Assembly: GCA_900543155.1 (NCBI GenBank)
Contig: UQQN01000026.1
Coordinates: 1 to 27,674, forward strand
Length of the DNA stretch: 27,674 nt
Source: an uncultured Prevotella sp.
GTDB taxonomy: Bacteria; Bacteroidota; Bacteroidia; Bacteroidales; Bacteroidaceae
Reading direction: 5' to 3'
Part shown: one piece after another, positions 22,068 to 27,674 of the stretch
Layout of the letters: every line of letters begins with the position of its first letter
Position numbering within the stretch: the stretch's first letter is position 1
Made by a program: the position numbers and the translations under genes
Notes under the pieces: model-generated
What the model was told of the DNA's origin: nothing
The model's database searches: none
Seen by the model: only the letters and a program-made list of their open reading frames with translations

Positions 22068-24149
22068 TCACAACATCCACCTTATTTGAACAGACACATC
22101 GTTTTTGAATGGACTTTTTATAAGGTCTAAGCGTGAAGATATATGGTCAAGATTAAAATAATAAATAGACTGACAACGCAAAGAACATTGTAGATTCTTC
22201 AGTATGTTATAACTTATTTGCACCACAGCACTTGTACCATGATTAGCAAACGACAAGAATGAATAAGCATGAAGTAATTGGGGTTGATAGGCATAAAGGC
22301 GAGTATCATTACTTTCTGTAAAGAACAGTGCATAAAAACCCTTTAACTGCCAACGACTTGTAGGCACGTAACTGGCTCGTGCAGAGCACATTCCTCCCCA
22401 CTCTATTTTACCACTTTGACGGAAAGTACAAGCCCCATCAAACTGAGTTGATACACAATATCTACGATGATTGATAGCATACAAAAAACGCAAACGATGC
22501 AAGTTACGATATTCTGCTATAATACGGTTCTTGTGTGTAAATGTATACTGTCTGGTTTTAAAAGCATAGCGCAATAACAAGCGATTGTCATAACCCACAT
22601 TGCATTGAGCTTGTATCACAGCTTCTAAACCATTAGAGTTTTGCATTTTCGCACCATAAGTGGCATGCGGAAAACGAAACAGATCGATATAAGCATTTAC
22701 ATCGAAACGTAATTGCGACTTATAATGTGTACCGAAAGTTATGCCTTGTTCGTTAGCCACACGTCCTAATTGTTGAACACCTTTTCCCCAAATACTTACA
22801 AAACGAGGCGAATATTGTCGGTGTTGTGCATAGCTTTGCCAATGGCGCGACCATTGATAACTAAGCGCATTGTCGATGGCAAAATTAAAATGTGTATCAG
22901 TAGCCACTTCACCTTGCATCACAAAATTATGACGACGAAAGTAATAGTTTGTAGAAACATTACCCGTAGTCTTTCCACGGAAATAATAAGTAGAGTAATA
23001 GCTTACGCGAGGATAAACTACATGCTGATAGTGTATGATATCGGCATTTAAAGCTATATGCCAACGGGGTTTGCAATATGCCACACTGGTACCCGCCGTA
23101 AAACAACCTTGCTGACGACGTGCCACAATTTCTGAAATTGTGCGATGTAAACCTGAAGACGGCATAGATTGCACCGTATCTGTTTTTTTTATAAAACGTG
23201 CATCTAGTTTACGATATGAAACAAAGAGCAATGCCGAAAATTGGTGTCTACTATAAGATGCTGCCGCCCCTCGAAAAAAATAAATTTCCTCGGTTGAACT
23301 GTGTGGCTTAAAAGTGATAAGTGTAGGACGTAACTGCTGAAGTTGCAACGAGCGTGCGCCAAAAGAACTATTGCCAAAAAGCAAACCACGCGCACCACGC
23401 AAATTGTAATCGCCCACTACTACACTCCAAGGTTTGCCCGGCGGACGCATATATACATAAGCCGAAAGGTAATCATAAGGGTAGAAACCTTGCTTTCCAA
23501 CGGGTTCTCCTGCATCTTTTTCCATAGTAAATCCATACTTCACTTGCTGCTTAAAGTTATAACGATATCGCACCACATGACGCAAAGAATTACCTATATA
23601 ATGGTTCGTATTAGTAGGTTCTTGAGGCTTTTGATAGCCTGCACGTTGATAAAGAGGGATAGAGAGAGTTGTTTCTATTTCATGTTTTCCTTGCACAAAT
23701 TTAGGAAGTACTCGGTTTCTTTCACGTTGTTGCGCAAGTTGAAGGGGTGTAGGAAGAAGAGTTGAATCACAACGCACAAAGAGTGATAGGTAACGACGAG
23801 TAAAATAGTCGAAACCTTTAATTAGCTGTAATTCGCCCAATGCCCAAATACCACGTTTCGCATTACGATAACTTATAAGTGAATCAACTTGCATCTCGTT
23901 AAGGAATGGAAGTTGTAAAAGTTCACTTCTACCCACTCGGTTTATTTGATAAGGTGACTGAGACAACTGTTCTAACCACGCTATGGTCTCTGCATCAAAT
24001 TGAGGTTCCTGTTCTTCTTCATCGTCTTGTTCCTCAATATATTCTTGCACAAAGTCGTCCCAAGTAATGTAAGCACGCTCAGGCATCTGTGCATGAGCCG
24101 CATGCACAGAAAATATAAATGCAATAATGAGTAAAGAAAAACGATTCAT
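22068..24149 (-). CDS. Exported helix-hairpin-helix plus probable outer-membrane barrel protein
   Basis: A 693-residue protein. The ATG at 24149 opens a signal peptide (MNRFSLLIIAFIFSVHAAHAQ); a longer start at 24275 would add 42 residues with no signal. Residues 67-120 look like paired ComEA/T2SSK-type helix-hairpin-helix motifs (YQINRVGRSELLQLPFL, MQVDSLISYR, ALGELQLIKGFD). The remaining ~560 residues are rich in alternating aromatic strands (VKYGFTMEKDAG, SYYSTYYFRGKT, NHRRYCVSTQFDG, ending in VSVQIRWML), which suggests a large outer-membrane beta-barrel; the C-terminal aromatic-hydrophobic strand fits that. The function is unknown to me. A one-mismatch -7 element (TATCTTTA, 24218-24225) and a 6-bp hairpin with an AAAA loop lie in its leader. 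Confidence 0.8.
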   Translation of the reverse strand: MNRFSLLIIAFIFSVHAAHAQMPERAYITWDDFVQEYIEEQDDEEEQEPQFDAETIAWLEQLSQSPYQINRVGRSELLQLPFLNEMQVDSLISYRNAKRGIWALGELQLIKGFDYFTRRYLSLFVRCDSTLLPTPLQLAQQRERNRVLPKFVQGKHEIETTLSIPLYQRAGYQKPQEPTNTNHYIGNSLRHVVRYRYNFKQQVKYGFTMEKDAGEPVGKQGFYPYDYLSAYVYMRPPGKPWSVVVGDYNLRGARGLLFGNSSFGARSLQLQQLRPTLITFKPHSSTEEIYFFRGAAASYSRHQFSALLFVSYRKLDARFIKKTDTVQSMPSSGLHRTISEIVARRQQGCFTAGTSVAYCKPRWHIALNADIIHYQHVVYPRVSYYSTYYFRGKTTGNVSTNYYFRRHNFVMQGEVATDTHFNFAIDNALSYQWSRHWQSYAQHRQYSPRFVSIWGKGVQQLGRVANEQGITFGTHYKSQLRFDVNAYIDLFRFPHATYGAKMQNSNGLEAVIQAQCNVGYDNRLLLRYAFKTRQYTFTHKNRIIAEYRNLHRLRFLYAINHRRYCVSTQFDGACTFRQSGKIEWGGMCSARASYVPTSRWQLKGFYALFFTESNDTRLYAYQPQLLHAYSFLSFANHGTSAVVQISYNILKNLQCSLRCQSIYYFNLDHISSRLDLIKSPFKNDVSVQIRWML

Positions 24150-24227
24150 GCGATAAGGTATTAGATTTTTAAGGTTTATAGGAACACTCCCATTTTTTAA
24201 TGGGTGAACTCTGATTATAAAGATACC

Positions 24228-24295
24228 TCCATTAAAAGAAAAAGGTTGAAAAAGCGCTTTGAACCGGATTTTCAAAAAGCGGCTTTTCCAACCTT
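24228..24295 (-). terminator. Terminator of the DUF4827 lipoprotein gene
   Basis: On the minus strand AAGGTTG(G)AAAAGC with a further GCTTT arm pairs with AAAGC-GCTTTTT-CAACCTT, and TTTCTTTT follows. It lies 19 nt after the lipoprotein stop codon, so the barrel gene downstream probably has its own promoter. Confidence 0.85.
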
Positions 24296-24313
24296 ATGAT
24301 ATATGTGATGTTT

Positions 24314-25006
24314 TTAACGACCACGTTGATAAACGATATCGTAAAAACAAGGATATACATTCGACGAAGCATTAGCTTGACCTTGCGAACCAGGCACAAT
24401 CAAACGTACATGAGCTAACTCTGCATCTGCTGAATTCAAACGACCAATATTGATGTAAGTTAAAGGCGCAAGCCATGCTGGAGGTACAGCAGCCGAAGTA
24501 TAAGAAGTAAACATCACACCACTCGTAAATGTACCCGTAAATGAGCCTGACGTGTTCGAAACAGTCATCACATCAGGAGTCATTTCAGTACCAATGGTTT
24601 TGTTAGAAGTCTGAATAGAGTCACTGGCTATATTAAACTCCGTATAACGAGTTACTATACGCCAAATGTCGCCAGATTCCATTTTCTTACCCACACCTTT
24701 GCTCACAATCTGCATATACACACCCGTACGTGCAAAATAAACATACTCGTTTTCATTGACATTGGTGGTACTATCATTGCGATTAAACTCTGCTTCAGAA
24801 ATAACCTTGATATTTCCAGGAACATAAAGCAAAGTATCTTCAGGCGAATCCTCGCTCTTAACCAAACAGCCATTTGATAAAAACGACTTTATCTGTCGAT
24901 TTTCACGCTTACGCTTGTCGGCATAAGTTTCATCATCGTTGCACGCCTGAAACATTGAAGCAAAAGCTACCAATATGAGGGTAAGTATAAAGAAATTTCT
25001 TTTCAT
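24314..25006 (-). CDS. DUF4827 lipoprotein
   Basis: A 230-residue lipoprotein. The signal sequence MKRNFFILTLILVAFASMFQAC ends in a lipobox with Cys22 as the lipidated residue, followed by NDDETYADKRKRENRQI, the start that I associate with the DUF4827 family of Bacteroidales. Later sequence includes VISEAEFN, NEYVYFARTGVYMQIVSKG and GDIWRIVTRYTEFNI, the kind of core that in related lipoproteins resembles an FKBP-type peptidyl-prolyl isomerase fold, although I see no proof of activity. It has a likely -7 element at 25088-25095 and its own terminator, so it appears monocistronic. Confidence 0.82.
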   Translation of the reverse strand: MKRNFFILTLILVAFASMFQACNDDETYADKRKRENRQIKSFLSNGCLVKSEDSPEDTLLYVPGNIKVISEAEFNRNDSTTNVNENEYVYFARTGVYMQIVSKGVGKKMESGDIWRIVTRYTEFNIASDSIQTSNKTIGTEMTPDVMTVSNTSGSFTGTFTSGVMFTSYTSAAVPPAWLAPLTYINIGRLNSADAELAHVRLIVPGSQGQANASSNVYPCFYDIVYQRGR

Positions 25007-25378
25007 TCGATATATGTGATAATTCTTTTACAATTCAATGCGAACAAAAGAACAATTACAAACTGCTCTTTTCGCACATTATCTTTGCAAAAATACAAAA
25101 AAACTTGCAGTTTGGCATTGTGTATCCCATAAAAGATTGCACGATTACACGGAATTAACAGGTATTTTGCTTCATTGTAAAAATAATAGAGAGGACTCAT
25201 GCCACTTTTCCATATAGCACCACATGCTAAATGACAAACCTACGAAGCATAGTTGCAATTCATTCTATCAGGACAAAAGAATGTTACACATCGCAAAACT
25301 TTGAATCAAAAAAGGGTATGCAGGTGATTTCTGCATACCCTCTTCAATAAATACTAATCCAATTTTGCTTGGTGCGTG
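25007..25378 (-). promoter_or_regulatory. Upstream region of the DUF4827 gene with -7 element at 25088-25095
   Basis: On the minus strand TATTTTTG followed by C (25088-25095) matches TAnnTTTG exactly, about 82 nt before the ATG at 25006; no clear -33 is seen. The 372-nt spacer otherwise contains only AT-rich sequence and, at its far end, the rprY terminator (25307-25340). No gene is supported in it. Confidence 0.55.
25307..25340 (-). terminator. Terminator of the rprXY operon
   Basis: A perfect 10-bp stem, GGGTATGCAG (25314-25323) with CTGCATACCC (25331-25340), has a 7-nt loop. On the minus strand TTTTTT follows directly. It is 39 nt after the rprY stop codon. Confidence 0.92.
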
Positions 25379-26089
25379 TTATACCTCAGGGTCGGGAGTA
25401 ATCAACTTGTAACCCTTACCGTGTATATTGATGATTTCAACATTCTCGTCATCCTTAAGGTGCTTACGGAGTTTGGTGATGTAAACATCCATAGAACGAG
25501 CGTTGAAGTAGTTATCGTCAATCCAAATAGTCTTCAAAGCGAAGTCACGCTGCAAGATTTCGTTGGCGTGAACACAAAGCAGACTAAGGAGTTCGCTTTC
25601 CTTGGTCGTAAGCTTTGTCTGCTGGTCACCACGCGAAAGTATTTGCTTCTGCGTGTCGAAGTTGAACGAACCAATTTTGTAGTGTGTACGATTGCGATTC
25701 TTCTTACCACGAACACGACGCAAGATAGCTTCAATACGGAAGGTCAATTCCTCCATAGAGAAAGGCTTAGTAAGATAGTCGTCAGCACCAATACGGAAAC
25801 CTTCGAGGATATCTTCCTTCAAAGTCTTAGCAGTAAGGAACACGATAGGAGTTTCTTCGTTGATTTGACGGATGTCGCGTGCCAAGCTAAAGCCATCTTT
25901 CTTAGGCATCATCACGTCGAGTACGCAAAGGTCGTACTTGTTCTGAGTAAATGCCTTGTAGCCAGCTTCACCATCAGGACAAAGCTCTGTATCGTAACCC
26001 TTTGCCTGGAGATATTCGCGGAGCAACATACCCAAATTCTCATCATCTTCGCAAAGAAGAACTTTCATTTTTTCGTCAGAAGTAATCAT
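25379..26089 (-). CDS. rprY: OmpR-family response regulator RprY
   Basis: A 236-residue two-domain regulator. The receiver domain (about 8-125) has Asp15-Asp16 in LLCEDDENLG, the phosphoacceptor Asp58 in LCVLDVMMPKKDG, Thr86 in VFLTAKT and Lys108 in YLTKPFS. A winged-helix DNA-binding domain follows (TKLTTKESELLSLL, DVYITKLRKHLKDD, GKGYKLI). The sequence agrees closely with what I remember of Bacteroides RprY, including FRIGADDYLTKPFSMEELTFRIEAILRRVRG. It lies 58 nt after rprX on the same strand and ends at a strong terminator. Confidence 0.93.
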   Translation of the reverse strand: MITSDEKMKVLLCEDDENLGMLLREYLQAKGYDTELCPDGEAGYKAFTQNKYDLCVLDVMMPKKDGFSLARDIRQINEETPIVFLTAKTLKEDILEGFRIGADDYLTKPFSMEELTFRIEAILRRVRGKKNRNRTHYKIGSFNFDTQKQILSRGDQQTKLTTKESELLSLLCVHANEILQRDFALKTIWIDDNYFNARSMDVYITKLRKHLKDDENVEIINIHGKGYKLITPDPEV

Positions 26090-26147
26090 AACTTTTGTAT
26101 TTTAATTGTTTTTATTTTGTCTTGTTATTACACAATCCCCTAATAGC

Positions 26148-27641
26148 TTAACGCATCAAAGGGAGTGTGATGATAAATTTAGTGCCTTTACCAAAGTCGC
26201 TTTCAGCGTGTATTGAGCCTCCAAGAGCCTTAACCACATTGTGAACGTAAGCAAGACCTAAACCAAATCCCTTCACATCGTGTCGATTGCCTGTGTGTAC
26301 GCGATAGAACTTTTCAAAAATCTTTTTGAGGTCTTCTTTGCGTATGCCAATACCATTATCAGCAATCGTAATGACAAGCTTATCATCCGACTCATTACGA
26401 GTAGTAACAGTGAGAAGAAGGTCACGCTCGTCAGATTTATACTTCACCGCATTATCCATTAAATTGAATATGACATTGGTAAAGTGCATCTCGTCAACAA
26501 AGACTATCGCATCATCTGCCTGTAAGTTAGCATCAATTTTACCACCAGAGGCTTCAACCTTTAATCGGAATGTATTAACAGTGTCATGCACCAATATATT
26601 GGCATCAACCTCTTTGCGTTTAAAGGTAGCAGCCTTTCGGTCAAACATTGACATCTGTAAAACCTTTTCTACCTGGAAGCGTAATCGTTTGGTTTCATCG
26701 ACTATCACACCCGAGATGTGCTTAAACATGGTTTCACTCTTCATTACTGAAGCATCCCCAAGCATCTGCGCAGCGAGTGAGATGGTTGAAATCGGAGTTT
26801 TTAACTCATGCGTCATGTTGTTAATAAAATCGTTCTTTATCTCGGTCAACCTCTTTTGTCTGAATATCGACCAAATTGTGAAAATAAAGACGATTAACAA
26901 CATCAAGGTAAATATGATTGCAGGAATCATGAACTTTACACTTGAAAATAGGAAACTCTTAATATCAGGGAAGTGAATATAGAGTAAACCCATTTGTGCC
27001 GAAGGATCATTGGGATAAAGCACTTGGCGATACGTAAACCTATCTCCCTCCGATGAGTAGTCAGGACAACGATACACACAACGACCATCTGATGTTGTTA
27101 CATAAAAATGATAATCAATGTTTATACCATTGCTACGTAATTCTGCTCGCAAGTCACTATCCAATTTCCTAAAATCAATTCGCTCTGCCAAAGGTTTTTC
27201 ACTAGCCTTATATAAAATGGAATAAACCACTTCATTAAGCAAAGCGCGTTGATAAATGTAACGCTGACGAACAGAGTCGCGCAAAGTTTCACTTGTGGAG
27301 TTTGCATTTAGATTATCCAAAAAAAGCCCCTTTGGAACATTTGCTGGAATATTCGAACGCATTCTTTCTTCAAACGGCGTTGTAGACTTCTGAGTCTTTG
27401 CAGAATCACCTATACCATTGCCACTATTCGCCCGTGTATCGAACTGGGCCTCTAAGCCGCGTTTGGTTTCGTTTAATTCTAAATTCTTCGCCGTTTGATA
27501 TAAACTGCGTGTCACAGATTCATCAAACTGCTCCTTACGCATATTTATTACCTCCTCAAAATACTTTGCTTGTAAAAAGAGTAAGGCGAGAAATAAGAAA
27601 CCCATAACGCAGGCAATAATCCATATCGTTGATTTCTTCAT
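26148..27641 (-). CDS. rprX: Sensor histidine kinase RprX
   Basis: A 497-residue membrane kinase partnered with RprY. Two membrane segments (about 6-24 and 237-260) flank a periplasmic sensor region of some 210 residues with no domain I recognise. The HisKA domain carries phospho-His278 in FINNMTHELKTPISTIS, and the HATPase_c domain shows the N-box NVIFNLMDNAVKY, then ADNGIGI and GFGLGLAYV. In Bacteroides fragilis rprX and rprY were described from their effect on a tetracycline-regulated phenotype in E. coli; I rely on memory for that. The kinase gene is promoter-proximal. The -7 element (27646-27653) lies 4 nt from the ATG; the upstream region is cut by the window edge. Confidence 0.92.
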   Translation of the reverse strand: MKKSTIWIIACVMGFLFLALLFLQAKYFEEVINMRKEQFDESVTRSLYQTAKNLELNETKRGLEAQFDTRANSGNGIGDSAKTQKSTTPFEERMRSNIPANVPKGLFLDNLNANSTSETLRDSVRQRYIYQRALLNEVVYSILYKASEKPLAERIDFRKLDSDLRAELRSNGINIDYHFYVTTSDGRCVYRCPDYSSEGDRFTYRQVLYPNDPSAQMGLLYIHFPDIKSFLFSSVKFMIPAIIFTLMLLIVFIFTIWSIFRQKRLTEIKNDFINNMTHELKTPISTISLAAQMLGDASVMKSETMFKHISGVIVDETKRLRFQVEKVLQMSMFDRKAATFKRKEVDANILVHDTVNTFRLKVEASGGKIDANLQADDAIVFVDEMHFTNVIFNLMDNAVKYKSDERDLLLTVTTRNESDDKLVITIADNGIGIRKEDLKKIFEKFYRVHTGNRHDVKGFGLGLAYVHNVVKALGGSIHAESDFGKGTKFIITLPLMR

Positions 27642-27645
27642 GTTG

Positions 27646-27653
27646 CAAAGATA
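27646..27653 (-). promoter_or_regulatory. -7 element of rprX, abutting the start codon
   Basis: The minus strand reads TATCTTTG followed by CAAC and then the ATG at 27641, an exact TAnnTTTG match 4 nt before the start codon. The expected -33 position falls at or beyond the window end, so it cannot be judged. Confidence 0.6.
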
Positions 27654-27674
27654 ACTTGTTTGTTAATGTTTTGC

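Noticed and set aside
24150..24275. Longer start for the HhH/barrel protein (ATG at 24275)
   Set aside because: The added 42 residues hide the clear signal peptide that begins at 24149 and overlap the terminator of the upstream gene.
25376..26143. A 255-codon open frame on the plus strand antisense to rprY
   Set aside because: It covers the same bases as a clearly conserved response regulator and its translation shows no recognisable domain; it is an open shadow frame. The same holds for the long antisense frame at 26326-26976 opposite rprX.
1..27674. CRISPR arrays, prophage, insertion sequences and tRNA genes
   Set aside because: I saw no regularly spaced repeats of 20-40 nt, no transposase or integrase frames and no cloverleaf with a GTTCRA-type T-loop in the spacers.

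Overview
The window looks like a chromosomal segment from a Bacteroidales bacterium, most likely Prevotellaceae. This rests on protein families and gene order typical of that group (trpBEGDCFA, RprX/RprY-type two-component system, DUF4827 lipoprotein, exported helix-hairpin-helix/barrel protein, HU-CCDC81/SPOR protein), on several matches to the Bacteroidetes -7 promoter element TAnnTTTG, and on A-rich rather than Shine-Dalgarno translation starts. The genus is an inference. I see no phage, transposase, integrase, CRISPR array, rRNA or tRNA; the region reads as core chromosome.

Layout. 1-221: a non-coding edge with a small palindromic repeat. 222-1752 (+): rlmH overlapping an exported endonuclease/exonuclease/phosphatase-fold protein. 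1893-3368 (-): a DUF1846 (UPF0371) protein with its own terminator. 3607-10514 (+): a complete tryptophan operon, with a -33/-7 promoter, a 21-residue leader peptide containing tandem Trp codons, a terminator/antiterminator attenuator, trpB-E-G-D-C-F-A, and a strong terminator. 10550-14153 (+): a secreted class A acid phosphatase, a nested inverted repeat, then a DUF486 membrane protein, ttcA and a Y-family DNA polymerase. 14186-16051 (-): FHA protein, small exported protein and ComF-type phosphoribosyltransferase. 16175-21658 (-): ftsY, rimO, hupB-like HU, an HU-TM-LysM protein and an HU-TM-SPOR protein. 22068-25006 (-): an exported HhH/barrel protein and a DUF4827 lipoprotein. 25379-27641 (-): rprX and rprY.

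How the genes work together. The seven trp genes supply every step from chorismate to tryptophan, and their leader offers a full attenuation switch in which one RNA segment can pair either with the Trp-codon-proximal segment or with the apex of the terminator. The ftsY-rimO-HU cluster is the other notable unit. It puts a soluble HU beside two membrane-anchored proteins that each have an HU-type fold on the predicted cytoplasmic side and a peptidoglycan-binding domain (LysM or SPOR) on the predicted periplasmic side. That architecture suggests a nucleoid-to-cell-wall tether, which is an inference. Two genes (the HU-SPOR gene and rprX) have a -7 element only 4 nt before their ATG, which suggests leaderless transcripts.
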